DNA of 64,000 nucleotides, taken from assembly GCA_029532415.1 (NCBI GenBank), contig JAQOTA010000065.1, positions 248,001 through 312,000 of the forward strand, given 5' to 3'. The stretch is from Marasmius tenuissimus. Its lineage: Eukaryota; Basidiomycota; Agaricomycetes; Agaricales; Marasmiaceae. Within the stretch, counting starts at the first letter, position 1, and each line of letters begins with the position of its first letter. Shown one piece after another: positions 14,620 to 26,270 of this stretch. Below the pieces are notes generated by a model. The model worked only from the letters and a program-made list of their open reading frames with translations. It was not told the DNA's origin and searched no databases. Made by a program: the position numbers and the translations under genes.

Positions 14620-16523
14620 TCAAACAACGTACGAGTTAAGCCCATGCACCCCTCCCTCAACCTGAGCACTAGCGGTTCTCAGCTCGAATCTAACACTTCC
14701 AGAGTCAACTCCCTCTCTAAGCTCTGTAACGCTCCGCACGCCGATATCCTGGAGCGAATGCTGCAGCCCAGCATAGAGGTAAGGAACAAAGGCCTTAATG
14801 CTACCCTTATCCTGCACGTCGCCGCTGACACCCTGCGCAACCTTTACAGCGCTGTTCTCCGAGAAGTACCGCTGGGTAGCCGCGTTCTCGACGGTCTGGG
14901 CCTTCTTGGGAGAAGGATACTTGTTGGAACCAGTGTTCGCACCGCGAGATTTGGCAGTGGCAAGACCAGGTTTGCCTTGCTCCATCGCCTCCAAACTTCC
15001 CATTCCACGATAGGCCTTGACACGTTTACCCTCGTGGTAGAAGTATTCTCCAGGAGCTTCTTCAGTTCCAGCGAGAAGACCACCCATCATGACCGCGCCA
15101 GCACCAAGTGCTATCGCTTTGACGATATGGCCGACGTTGCTAACACCACCATCGGCGATGACAGGAACGCCAAACTTGTTGGAGAACTCGGAAACGGCGA
15201 AGACGGCGGTAGCTTGCGGTCGACCGACAGCCATGACCTCCTGGGTGATACAGATGGAGCCTGAACCCATCCCGACACGGAGACCATCAGCGCCCGCGGC
15301 AATCAATGACGCTGCTTGTTCACGGGTGACAACGTTCCCGGCGATGACCTCGAGTTTGGGGAAAGTGGATTTGATCCATTGCAACATCTCGATCTGGAAG
15401 ACCGAGTTGCCTTGAGACGAATCGAGAACTACGACATCGAGCCCGGCCTCGACGAGGAGTTTCAGGCGATCACGATCAGCAGGACGGGTACCGATTGCTG
15501 CTGCAGCGTAGAGCTGTTTTGAGACAGGGTCTTTGGAAGCGAGAGGGTAGGATTGGTTTTTGAGCAGATCGGAACGGGCGAGGAGGGACACTAGGCGGCC
15601 TTGGGCATCGACGATGGGAAGCTTTCCCTTCTTGGAGTCTCGAAGGATGTCGTTGGCCTCAAGGAGAGTGATACCCTGGGGTGCGGTCACCAAGTCGGTG
15701 ACCATGACCTCGGTGAGCGGGGTAGAGGGATCTCGGAACTGAATATCGCGAGAGGTGACAATGCCAACCAGTTTCCCGCCAACAGCACCGTCATCTAATC
15801 ATGGTTGTAGGTCAGAAACTGGTGATCACAACGGCGGAGAAAGCAAAGATGGGGGGGGTCAGAAAATTCAAAAGTGGTATCCGCAACTCACGCAAATTAT
15901 GCGTTGCTCGGCAGAACGAAGGTTATGAATGGAAAGTGTCTCATCACAAAAACGGGATCGAAATGTTATATGGTGTAGAATGACTACACACCTGTAATGG
16001 GAATACCACAGAATCCGAGCCTGGCCTTGATCTCCAGAACATCCTCGACGAGGTTGGCAGGCGAAAGCACAATCGGGTCGGTAATGAAACCGTTTTCGTG
16101 ACGCTTTACGGCTCGGACCATGGCTGCTTGGTTCTCAGCACTCTGGTTATGGTGGATAACACCAATACCTCCGAGAAGCTAGAGGTTAAAAAGTTAGGGA
16201 CGAATACAGCATATGGATCGTAAGGCAAGAAAAAACCGTACAGCCAACGCAATGGCCATCTCTGCCTCGGTGACAGTGTCCATCGGACTACTCAAGAATG
16301 GGGTCTTGAGCACTACATTCCTCGTGATCCTACTCTCCGTGTTGACCGCACTAGCTGGGAAATCGATCTTGCCAGGCAGGAGGAGGAAATCGTTGTAGGT
16401 GAGGCCTCCATGGACCTGAGAGTCCATTAGCTCCTTGACTGACAAGCCATCGGAGTGGTTGTAGGTGTTCAAATGCTCGAGGGCAGTGGAAGGGTCGAGA
16501 AGAGTGGAGGTTTGAGAGGGCAT
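14620..16523 (-). CDS. inosine-5'-monophosphate dehydrogenase (IMPDH)
   Basis: Three exons on the minus strand: 16523-16242, 16178-15992, 15794-14620, giving 547 residues. The enzyme oxidises IMP to XMP with NAD+, the committed step of guanine nucleotide synthesis. The N-terminal part has [20 protein letters not shown] and [17 protein letters not shown]-domain pair is inserted ([19 protein letters not shown], then [10 protein letters not shown] and [14 protein letters not shown]). The catalytic loop [11 protein letters not shown] carries the nucleophile Cys338. [20 protein letters not shown], the RGMGSLEAM flap and VEGGVHGL follow. The C-terminus (NSYVV) is a few residues shorter than in many homologues. 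The CBS part is split by a 197-nt intron, the longest intron of this gene. IMPDH is the target of mycophenolic acid. Confidence 0.95.
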
Positions 16524-17487
16524 GCGGGCTGTTAAGCCGGATTAGAAATCTCGAAATTTTTTCTTTATATATGGGCTTTGTTTACGAGGTACAAACAAGC
16601 CGTGTGAGGCGCGGTTTACGCGTTTACGCATGGTTCCCACGTTTTTCCTTCGAACTCCGAGTTCTTAATTCTTATCTGTCTGTCCTGACATGCTCTGACT
16701 AGTTTCAATAACATACCACATGCTTAGGTCTGTGGCTGTAACCCTCGGTTGGCTGCTTGCTGTAGCAATACAGGCGTCCAAGTGGCCAGCTGAAGCTTCG
16801 GACTCTTCAAGCTTCAAGCGCCGGAATTCCCAGATCGATACGCTCTAGTGGAGTCTACTGGCTAGTCCTGAGTGTACACAGAGGCTCCGATGTCAGATCC
16901 TGAGCGCCAAACTTCCGGAAATTGTTCAAGTGTAATTATACATGATGTTGGAAAGGTCCGTCCGTCGCATACGCCACGATCCAAGTAAACAACCCTCTCT
17001 CACAGTCCCTCACCCATTATCTCTCGGGTATCCACTCAAGGGTAGCTTCGGTATCTCCGGAACGACTAACCCATTATCCCTATACAAAGAAGGATTGCCT
17101 TCCGAGGCAAAGAACGACGTGAATTGGGTTGACGTTGCACACCCCGAGTTACCGAGAGTACGTGCAGCTCTACTGGCGTGAGGAGGATCGAGAGCGAGAG
17201 TCATCTCCTTTGCGCTTAGTCTCGCGACATGCTGTAGTTTTAAATCGATTGGCTGAGTAAGAACGCGGAGAAGTCATCCGAGGGTACGAACCAAGATCAT
17301 CCTCGTGGCCAACATGCTATGGAATCCGGCTTGTAGCTGGGTTCCCCCAACCCGGAGTTGACTCACTTCCGTTTGAACGATAATCGCAATATTCACGGAG
17401 CTGAGGACTATCGTCGTGGTCAGTGATGAGGCTGCTGTTCGATGAAGAGGATTTACCTATCATCCACGAAAAGTAATTGATACCTGC
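16524..17487. other. intergenic, IMPDH upstream and beyond
   Basis: The first ~150 bp should hold the IMPDH promoter; an AT-rich TTTATATATGG lies close to the start codon. The rest has only weak frames. A 79-codon plus-strand frame at 16942-17181 has no recognisable family. Confidence 0.5.
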
Positions 17488-18678
17488 TCATCCCAGACGT
17501 AAACATGTCATGATCATATCGACAAGGGGAGAGTGAACTACCGACCATCTCGATACAGAGTGTCGATCAGAGAGGCACGTCCCATGCTCGGTATGTTCCT
17601 TCTCCACCTCAAGATCCGCGCGAGTGAAAGGGCTAAATTCACTGTCGACCGTGGGGCATGAGGCTGTAAACATCAAGTAAATCATGTCATAGAACTCACC
17701 AGACTCGAAGAAAATGGCCATACTATACGGCACAATGTATACATTCCCGATCTGGCTCAGGACAGTAGTACACCCAAGTTTCCACTCCATTGTTTTGGGA
17801 ACCAAAACGCGATCTACACATCAATGCACATCAGTGGAAACGCTGAAAAGGCGTGCCCGGATTGACATGCAGTGCGCTCGAGCTCACCTTGACTTGATAC
17901 TACCCCCACAATCACAACAGCTATACTAGGGGCCAGACAAGCCTGAACGACCATAGTTGTTGAGTCGGGATGTGAGGACAGCGCGAAATGAAGCTTACTA
18001 TTGCGAGAGCCGATAAGATGCAGAACATCCTCTTGCTGTTGGACCAAATGGCCCATGTCCTGATCGCGACGATGGCTATGGAAATAGCAACAAGCGGGAG
18101 AAGAATGCGGGTTTGATTAACATGACGCGACACTCACCCTCTGATGATACTATTGCTACCATCCTCAAGACTATTGAATTGTAAAGTCTCAGCTACGACT
18201 CCCACCGAATCTATCATGTCAGTCAGTTAATGACTTACTTGTTGCGAAGCGGTCCCCCTGCAAAGTTTTCGTGAACTAGTTGGGAAGTATCAGTGTGTCC
18301 ACTGTCAAGAACGGTCAAGAGGGATGAGACAGATGGTGAACGTACTGGGATGAGAGTCATGATGGCGGTCGCGAGGGCTGAATATCGTGAAAAGAAAAAG
18401 GATACAGTCGTCGGAGAGAGTCTCCGAGAACTCCAGATGTAGTCGATCTAATTAAGGCACAAAGTGGTAACATAGATCAGTACCGCTGCCACAATTTGGA
18501 ACGCACCCAGCGTTTGGAAGTCGGGAATACTGACCTCGTCTGAAAACGTGAGGAGGTAGTCGTAAAGCTGGGTATTAGAGAAGGAAATCGATTATTGAAA
18601 CAGTTGACGGAGGCGGACTCTGAGAGTGGCGCTCACAAATAACACCGCGCTGGCCACTGTGTTATTCCCCGGATGCAT
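17488..18678 (-). CDS. DUF6533-type multi-pass membrane protein, 3' part not resolved
   Basis: The first three minus-strand exons are clear: 18678-18637, 18567-18535 and 18447-18346. Joined, they read MHPGNNTVASAVLF, LYDYLLTFSDE and IDYIWSSRRLSPTTVSFFFS, then RYSALATAIMTLIP. That is the DUF6533 signature (LYDYLLTF...E..YIW...FF.RY) of a membrane family expanded in Agaricomycetes, usually with several predicted transmembrane helices and unknown function. A likely later exon at 18075-17999 reads AIVAIRTWAIWSNSKRMFCI, also typical. Between and after these I could not join frames with confidence, and the stop is unknown, so the 3' coordinate is approximate. The gene could be intact with very short exons or partly decayed. 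Confidence 0.5.
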
Positions 18679-19951
18679 CAGATCGGATGGACATAGAGAG
18701 CAATCGAGTATGAGACACGCACTGGCCACTCCCTTTCAGGTGGTTGAGGAATAGCAAAGCGTTGGAGATGCGAGGGACTCACAGAAGATAATCGCTCCCC
18801 GTACAAACACTTCACGAGTTTTTCTATGCCCGGACCACCAGAGTCCTGTTCGGCAACCATCGCTTCGAGCATTGTATCCATAGGGAGAGAACGAAGTGCT
18901 GACTGAACAGCCTTTCGATGTTAACAGGCCTCTCGTAGAAGCATGGGCACACAAGGAATTGAGGAAATTAAAGCAGGGAGGGAGGGAAACAACCAAAGTC
19001 ATCAGCCCGAACAATTTATGTAGCACTCCCATGCCGAACTTTATGACATTGATCCCGAGGGAATGTTGCTATTGACGGGAACCGGACGTACTTCTAATCG
19101 GGACTTAGTTAGATGAACTTGGTGGGAATTCGACCCGGTGGCGACAATCTACCACCACACGTGTCAACGAGAGTACCCAGGGGTTTCGAATCACCAATAA
19201 GGGTGAAGGAAAGAGCGAGGTGGCATTATTGGCGGTGGGATTGTGACGATCATGAGATGCTTCTGAGCTGGTTCGAGCCTTTCTGAGTTCGCTATTTCTC
19301 ATGTTTTGAGGTAATGCTTCGCAAGGCCTGGGGAAAGCGCAGTCAGAACGAACTTGTATACAAGTCATAAAGCCCACCGTAAGCCACTGCGTTCACCTTC
19401 ACGAGGACAGGTTTCGCCAGAAAAGAGACGCTGTGCCAGGCGTCAGATACCTGGCCAAGTTTCCAGTTGCGATGAAAACAAGAAAAAGGCATGTCGGATG
19501 CAGGCTGTTAGTTGAGCGCCAGAGCGATGGGAGAACAAGTTAGTACTGGGCGTCTGAGTACGTATCCAGAAGCGAACAGGCAGACAGCGCGGGATTGCAA
19601 TGCCCTGCAAATGCAAATGCGACAGCACATGTACATTCTGCATTCAAGATACAAGCTGATTTATCTACTAAACAACTCGATAGTGAAAGATAAAATGCGT
19701 TTCAAGTCGTTCTTTCTCTCTCCTTGGTTTGGATACAACAAGTTTGAACACAGATGGATGTGGAAGGTGAAGGATGCACGGGTGAACAGAACCTCTGTCC
19801 GGAATAAGACAATGCGGATAAGGAAGTGCGATAACAATACCACAGAACAAGAACCGAAAAGGAGCAAGGAAAACAGTCTTCAGGGTCGTGAAAAACCGAC
19901 CAATCAGATAACATCACGTGACCGTAATGGTTTTACTCACAAGGACCATCC
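18679..19951. other. intergenic, no assigned gene
   Basis: About 1.27 kb upstream of the DUF6533 gene and downstream of eIF5A. Several frames of 60-150 codons exist on both strands but show no motifs, no consistent splicing and no signal peptide. The part next to 19952 should hold the eIF5A 3' untranslated region. Confidence 0.5.
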
Positions 19952-20779
19952 TTAGTTACCCTTGGGTGCTTCCTTGAAGGAAATGGCCTGACGAAGGATA
20001 AGAATCGATAGTGAGCCTACATGTTGAGCGTAGAACTCACCTGCTCCTCCCCCATAGCACTAACGATGGTGACCAAAAGATCCTTGCCGTCGTCAAAGTC
20101 GCCTTGAATCTGACCGCCAATATCGCCCTCAGGGACCTTGACGTCGTCCTTGGAGGTACCGTCCGAGGTCATGAGGTTGAGGAAACCGTCATCGATGTTG
20201 ACCTGTCATGAGCGAAGATGTTAGTGACAGACGCGATATTAAATCGATAAGAACCGCTTACCAACTGGTATTCGTTACGCCTAACGTGGGGAACATCCAT
20301 GTTGTGGGTGGAGGGACTGATATCTTCCTGTTTGATGACTGAGAAACAGAAATAGAGGGACGCATCCAACACAGCAACTCACCATCTTCTTTCCAGTGAA
20401 GATCTACCGAAAAAAACCCGTTGTGAGTACGATCCAGTAAAAGCAAAGATGATTCTCACATCGATCGCAACAAGGTGAACCTTAGCGTGACCGTGCTTCC
20501 CAGTTTTGGAGGTGGACATTTCGACGATCTTGCAAGGGCGTCCTGTAGGATTGAACGTGTGAGAATGCACGAAACAGCACGAGGATTGAACTTGCCCTTG
20601 ATCACGACGTGTCCGTTTTTTCTGAGAGCAGAACATTGCATGGGGAAGGTCGTGGAGGCGCCAGCGCTGGCCTGAGTGAGAAACGATGCTCAGTCGATTA
20701 ACCATCGATGATGGAGATGTAAAGTGAAGAGAATGATTACCTGCTCGAAGGTCTGGTTGTGCTGTTCATCGTCGGACAT
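19952..20779 (-). CDS. eIF5A: translation factor eIF5A (hypusinated)
   Basis: Seven exons on the minus strand: 20779-20741, 20671-20596, 20542-20460, 20403-20383, 20327-20262, 20202-20041, 19987-19952, giving 160 residues, the normal length. The protein helps ribosomes through stalling peptides such as polyproline and in termination. The hypusine loop [12 protein letters not shown] is intact; the modified residue should be Lys54. The N-terminal SH3-like domain is followed by an OB-fold C-terminal domain ([19 protein letters not shown], then [11 protein letters not shown]). Intron 2 (20595-20543) has a GC donor (GCAAGT), and exon 4 is just 21 nt (IFTGKKM). The gene is divergent from the LIM gene. 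Confidence 0.96.
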
Positions 20780-21038
20780 TTTGAAGTGGAAGGAGAGGGA
20801 TGATTAGGAAGAGATCAGGAAGTCTAGGGCGAGGGAGGTGAAGGAAGCAGAAGGTGAATAATATTTGTGAGCAAATTTTCACGATGTCGATTAGATTCAA
20901 ACTCCGATCGTCCGTCGCTGCCGGTGGCACAGCATTTTGTGGCAGACGACTCGTTCGATTATAGAGTCCGATTACGGATGACGGCAACCAACAACTTCTC
21001 TTGCATTTCAACCACCACCATCCCCTACATATTGAATA
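20780..21038. promoter_or_regulatory. shared upstream region, eIF5A / LIM gene
   Basis: Only 259 bp separate the start codons of these divergent genes. No clear TATA box is visible, as expected for housekeeping promoters. Confidence 0.5.
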
Positions 21039-22307
21039 ATGCATCCCTTTGGAGGCTCTCCTCTCTGTCCCAGGTGCAGCAAAGCTGTCTATGCTGCTGA
21101 ACAGGTGAGTGCGTTGTGTATTCTACATGCCACTGATTCTCAATCCGCGCTTGAACATTCAGGTCATGGGGCCTGGTCGAAAAGTAGGTTGACACAATCT
21201 CGGTTGAAGAATTCAGTTCTGATCACAGGCATTACAGCTTTACCACAAGGTATCCATCTTCTTCGTGAGGTCTTTACGGAACTCAAACACCACATTTAGC
21301 CATGCCTAGCCTGTACTTCCTGCAACAAGAGGCTTGACTCGTATACGTTGCTAGAGCACGACCAACAGGTACGAGGCATTCGCATTTACCCTCTAAAGCG
21401 CTTTCTGATTGTTCGAGTAGCCTTACTGGTTTGTCCAATTAATTTATTAGGCCGAACAAGTCTCATTTCATGAACCGGCAGCAAGGCCTGTCATGTCAAG
21501 AACTTCGGGACGAGAGACCTACGTCAGGCCAACTTGCCTCAAGCCCCGCGCCGCTCGAGTAGTACTTCACCCCCTTCTTCGCCAGCGATACAGTCTCCAA
21601 CGAAGATCACCTTTTCCCTCCAACCAAACCGATCCCTGTCACCGACAAAGCAATTGACCGACGATTCAGAGATAGACGAAGCGCGCGACACTGTACAGGA
21701 TGTCCTACCGTCCCCGAAACCTCGAACGATGTCTTTCGAGTCACAGGCTTCAACACCTTCCCTCGTCAACCCCACCACCCCCACACGCGTGCCCGTTACG
21801 CTCGGCCGCAGCAACAGCGCCATTCCTGCATCTATGGTCAACGCAATGACGAAACCGCTAACCCAGACGGCCACTGGGACACGCTACGGAGCGGCTCTGG
21901 GTAGCGTCGGCGTAGCAACGAATATGACAGGGTCGTCCCCACGAAAGTGGGGCGGAGCCACACCGAGCTGCCCCAAGTGCGGAAAGAGCGTCTACTTTGC
22001 GGAACAGGTAAGACAGCCTCTTTTTCGATCAATCCGGCGTTTTGACCGCTCCTTTGTCGACGTCCTAGGTCAAAGCTGTGGGCAAAACGTGGCACAAGGG
22101 TTGTTTGAGATGCACCGAATGTAACACCTCCCTTGATTCAACTCGATTGCGAGACCACCAGGATACCCCGTTCTGCGGACGGTGCTACAACAAGGTGAGC
22201 TTTCTCGTTTACGTTCCGAGGTCTCGGCAAGGCTAATATTTGCCCGTTTTTAGCTTCATGGACCCGCTGGAAACGGGTATGCTCTACTCGGGAAGGCTGG
22301 CGGCTAG
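21039..22307 (+). CDS. two-LIM-domain cysteine-rich protein
   Basis: Eight exons: 21039-21104, 21163-21183, 21238-21249, 21300-21368, 21421-21428, 21482-22007, 22069-22194, 22254-22307, giving 293 residues. LIM1 starts CPRCSKAVYAAEQVMGPGRK and continues LYHKPCLACTSCNKRLDSY and EHDQQPYCKACHVKNFGT. A Ser/Pro/Thr-rich linker of roughly 120 residues follows, then LIM2: CPKCGKSVYFAEQVKAVGKT, WHKGCLRCTECNTSLDS, TPFCGRCYNKLHGPAGNGY. LIM domains bind two zinc ions and mediate protein contacts, often with actin structures; the layout resembles CRP-type proteins. LIM1 needs a 12-nt exon (LYHK) and an 8-nt exon (CCTTACTG). Both supply zinc-site residues, which makes them hard to doubt. Confidence 0.92.
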
Positions 22308-23353
22308 GCATACCCTTGCCTCTATCCTTACGGATTCACGCTAGCGCTTTAGCTACTCAATTCCATTTTCTCATTTGTTTCGATTCTCGTATATTTCTTG
22401 ATTGATATTCGCGCCGTTGGACACCCTCCTCCCCCACTTTACGATTATGACACGATTCACGACTATCTTTATTGCCTCGTACGATGTATCAACTATCTTA
22501 CAGTCTACTTGCTCTGCCTACTTGTATCGTTTGCTTACGGTCTTAGACACAATAGCCTAATGTTTTTAGAGGCGTCGAATGTGGATGATAGGTTACATGG
22601 TGGCACCGGAATTCAACCACACGTTTAGGCCGCCGGATTCGAGGGATGTCAAGGTGCCCCGATCGATCAGTGGCAGGCTGAAGCAGAAATGATGAGTCGA
22701 TGAAGCTCGAAAGCTTCAAAAACTTGGAGCCTGAATTTGAGACGATACAACACGGACACGCTCCAGTTCCTGTCAGGGCAGACTGTCAGGAGGGAAATTC
22801 TTACCGCCGGGTGAAGTTCAATACGTTTCAAACACGAGTTGCCTTGGAGAGCGCTTCGGAATAGAGTGGCGAGAGTTGGTGAACTTCCGGAAACGTGGCA
22901 CCCATGCGTATGTATGTCAAGGATCGGCAAGTGGAATTCTGCGAACCCGAACTTGAATATGTTGAACTTGAAACGTCGGGTTGGAGCAGGTTGGAGCCTC
23001 TTGGCACTGGTGGCCTGAGGAAGCTTGAGGATTTGAATAGTGTTCGTATGCAAATTGTACAATATATACCCAGTCCGTTCAGCCACGGCGTCCGGCGGGC
23101 CAAAAGTCGGTCATACTTCTTGGAAGAGGCATTAAGTGGAACGTGTGAAAATGCTCTGGGTATGACAGACCAGTCTCTATGATTCTGGGGTTGACGAGTC
23201 GCTTGATGTCATGAACAAAAAATTCACATTAACTAGGGATACACATTATCGGGAAAAATCCAGCTATCATTCCTGAGCTCCTTGTCTGAAGCTAATGGGA
23301 GAGGGTGGCACGCGACGTCCATGAGAATCCTCGTCCGTACGGTTCGCTTAATT
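22308..23353. other. intergenic, no assigned gene
   Basis: Downstream of the LIM gene. Frames of up to 139 codons on the minus strand (22667-23086) and 95 on the plus strand show no recognisable family, and they overlap each other. I see no repeat of note. Confidence 0.5.
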
Positions 23354-23663
23354 TCACCAGTCCGGTCCCTATCACAAGGAAGGTCATAAGTCAGGTCCAG
23401 CGAGTCGGGGATACGTAGGGGGCGAGCGGGATGTTCGTCGTTTAAGGGGAGAGGATACTTACACACGGGGGCGGACAGTCAGGATGTGTATGAGGCTATC
23501 ATCATATTCGTCAATACATCAAACAGTTAAAAAGAAGAGAAGCCAGACATACCTTGCCATCGTGATGGGGCTCTGGAACTGCGAGTGGAGAGGCTGACAC
23601 AGTAATGGTTATCAGGCCCACGACGACGAGAATGTATGTGAGTAGGTATAACTTGGGCTGCAT
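23354..23663 (-). CDS. small secreted peptide (52 residues, unknown)
   Basis: Three minus-strand exons: 23663-23553, 23495-23463 and 23368-23354. The first encodes a strong signal peptide (hydrophobic core YLLTYILVVVGLITITV, cleavage near SASPLA). The second gives PHTHPDCPPPC and the third GPDW then stop, so the mature peptide would be about 25 residues rich in Pro and His, with two Cys. All splice sites are GT-AG and phase 0. A TATA-like TTTAAATA lies about 66 nt upstream of the ATG. Coding evidence is the signal peptide, splice sites and promoter; no family is recognised. It could be a secreted effector-like or signalling peptide (inference), or a longer protein if the last acceptor is different. 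Confidence 0.5.
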
Positions 23664-23728
23664 GTTTTTAAAGGCAGTGGGGGTGGGGGTATGGGTTGTG
23701 TCGGATGGTGGAGTGTCGGGTGGGATGA

Positions 23729-23736
23729 TATTTAAA
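23729..23736 (-). promoter_or_regulatory. TATA-like box of the small secreted peptide gene
   Basis: TTTAAATA on the minus strand, about 66 nt upstream of the ATG at 23663. Confidence 0.4.
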
Positions 23737-25620
23737 GGTCCCATGGCCAATCAACTCTATTGGCGAATATCTCACGCGGACCCTTTATTTTTGCTCTGGA
23801 TCATAGGAACCGTGCGTGACGGTGCTCCCTCCTGCCCGCTAGTTTCAAGGAACGAGACCCTGAGACCGTATGGTGGTCCTATGATTGAATGGTCTTTGCC
23901 CTTTCGAGATCGATAATCAGAATTGACAAGCTTCGAAATAACACGTAGACTAGCAACGATCTTTACTCCCGTCCTGGCGTATCTGTGTGCTCGGGAGGTT
24001 GAAGGTTGAGGAGATCATACTCTCGCCTGTAAGCTTCGTTTAGGTTGGGTCAAGACGCTTGAAGGCAAGACCTGCGGGGGTAGTAATCAGTAGAGAAACC
24101 GGCTTTCGTAAATACGGAGATATGAGCCAACTGAGCAGCCTCCGGTTTGTCACTAGCTTGCTTCTGAGCTCAAGTTGTACGGTATGTCGCATGAAGATAG
24201 ACAGACTTGGAAGATGTGGGATATACAAAAAAGTTCAAAACGATATTTTGCACACGCGGCGTCGATACTTTGTTACTATATCTGTCGAGTTTCTGTTGAA
24301 CCAAGACCTCGGAAACAGTCTTAGCATTATGATTTGAGGCGTTGACTGAGTGCGCACGAGGTCACCGGTCACCTGCAAGAGCTGGGTATCATTTAATCCT
24401 CGGCTTTGAATGATTGTGGGTGTCGATGTAATTCCGCGTATCTCCGTGTTCGGAGTGAGGCATTTTGACTCTTGAGTCCGAAGTCTTAACTATGAATAGA
24501 TTGTTGGTTGAGTTTATCGTCACTTGGTGGTCGAGGCAAGGCTAAAACCCGCACCTGCTACATCAACCATCGACTAGTTTCGGTTGGCCTTCCAGGTCCT
24601 CGCTACAAGGATAGTAGGTACGGCGGAAGAGGGAATATAATCCTCAAAACTTGGGTGCAGTAGTCGACCCGTGAGAATAAGGACGCGTCCGGAAACTCCG
24701 AAATTCAATCCATCGGCAATTGCCGAAGCCAAGTTCTTTTGATCTGACGCCCTCTGGAAGACCCATAGGCCTCTGTTGTTTATGAAGCAATGAACGGCCG
24801 AGCCTGACTAGTACCACTTGAGTTACAGGCTGAATGAGGACGCACGCAGAAAGGGTTCCCGGTCCTGGCCAGGGTTCAGGCTCAAACGTTGAACTCTTCG
24901 GAGGTGAGCATCTATGCCCCTCGCTGTGCCACGACGGAGGGTTGTCGGAGAGTTGTCTCTGATGCATGCGAGTCCCGGTATTCAAAATTTGTAGTTCCGC
25001 ACGACTTGAGGTAAGGTTCCAAGCCCGAGAGATCGGAGGCGTGAGATATGTGGTTTACGCCCTTAGAAGTGCATAGAAGATGTGATGCGTAGACATATGT
25101 AAGTAAAACGATAAGGTTGTATAGAGCTGCATACTGCATACTGCGTAGCGATTGGGAAGCATTAAATTCAGTTGTGATAAGTATGTTGTCCGGTGGTCTA
25201 TGGACTATTAATAAAGAATGTATGTATGGAAGTCTAAGAAGTCTAAGTCGTGAAATTGCCTCGGTCCGAACGAAAACCCACCAACACACCGTACTGACTC
25301 CCTACCAGCTCTTCAGACGCCGTTTAATAAGCCGCATCAACAGCCAAGATAGGAACCCAGTACTTTCCAAAACACCACAACGAGACCAACCGAATCGAAC
25401 GGGTCTTCACGTTCTCCAATCTCCACCTCGGGTCTACCAAGTGGGACTGGGGGTTGTTATTACGTTGAAGATCCGCTCTCGCACCAGCAATGGTCATCAA
25501 AATCCGTTCAGCAAGCTTCTGAGCTAAACACTGTCGAGTTATCGGTTTTTGTTTTCCTGCGACGGCAAGGTGAGTATTAAAACGGTAACGCTCTCGGAGG
25601 GGGAGGTCGAAGCCGGGGAA
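23737..25620. other. intergenic, no assigned gene
   Basis: Almost 1.9 kb with only scattered short frames (up to 136 codons) that overlap on both strands and lack motifs. No repeat or RNA gene was seen. Confidence 0.5.
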
Positions 25621-26181
25621 CTAGATGTTCGCGTTAGTACAACCGGCGGAAGATGAGATATGTCCACATTGAGGACGTACGTCGAAATCAACCGTAACGA
25701 CCGCTGGAGTCAACTTGCCCAACAAAGAGGAGATAGCGTCATTCGGATTATCGACTTTGACTGGGGAGCGCGACTCGGGGTCGAGCTGGTGGAGGTAAGG
25801 ACCTGGGATACCATTGACGCAGAAGTTGATCGGCGGCGGGAGGGTACGGGGAGGTCCGTGGTGCTCGATGCGACGTGGGATGTACTCGAGGAGGTTCCGG
25901 TGGGCTAGGATCGGTGCCGGTGGAGGCTGGAAAGGGATGGTGGGGGAAGGTAAGATGAAGGTGTGAGAAGAGAAATTTGACAAGGAGGACGACGAACTTA
26001 CGGAGTAGTATTGGGACTGAGGTTGGTATTGATAGCCCTCGTTGCCATTGCCATTGGTGTGGTTGTAATTGTTGTTGTTGAAAATGTACAGACCACTCGA
26101 TGAGTCGAAATCAACGCTCTCGTGAGTGTTTTGTGAGAGGTAGAGTTGATTGATGTACGCCGCGGTCGCGTTTGAGTTCAT
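25621..26181 (-). CDS. hypothetical Asn/Ser/Pro-rich protein
   Basis: Minus-strand exons 26181-26002 and 25926-25621 give 161 residues. The 75-nt intron (GTAAGT...CCAG) is a multiple of three, so an unspliced 186-residue version is also open. The N-terminal part is Asn- and Gln-rich (FNNNNYNHTNGNGN), then comes PPPAPILAHRNLLEYIPRRI, and the end has four Cys/His in RPQCGHISSSAGCTNANI. No signal peptide or membrane segment is visible and I do not recognise a family. A TATA box about 83 nt upstream and a clean splice pair support a real gene. Confidence 0.55.
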   Translation of the reverse strand: MNSNATAAYINQLYLSQNTHESVDFDSSSGLYIFNNNNYNHTNGNGNEGYQYQPQSQYYSVSSSSSLSNFSSHTFILPSPTIPFQPPPAPILAHRNLLEYIPRRIEHHGPPRTLPPPINFCVNGIPGPYLHQLDPESRSPVKVDNPNDAISSLLGKLTPAVVTVDFDVRPQCGHISSSAGCTNANI

Positions 26182-26263
26182 AATAGGTAAAGCTGGTGAA
26201 ACAACGGTGGTAGTGGGTTGGAGTGAGCTTCAAGATGCAGAAAAACCTCAGAGTCGTGAGGTC

Positions 26264-26270
26264 TTTTATA
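26264..26270 (-). promoter_or_regulatory. TATA-like box of the Asn-rich hypothetical gene
   Basis: TATAAAA on the minus strand, about 83 nt upstream of the ATG at 26181. Confidence 0.45.
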
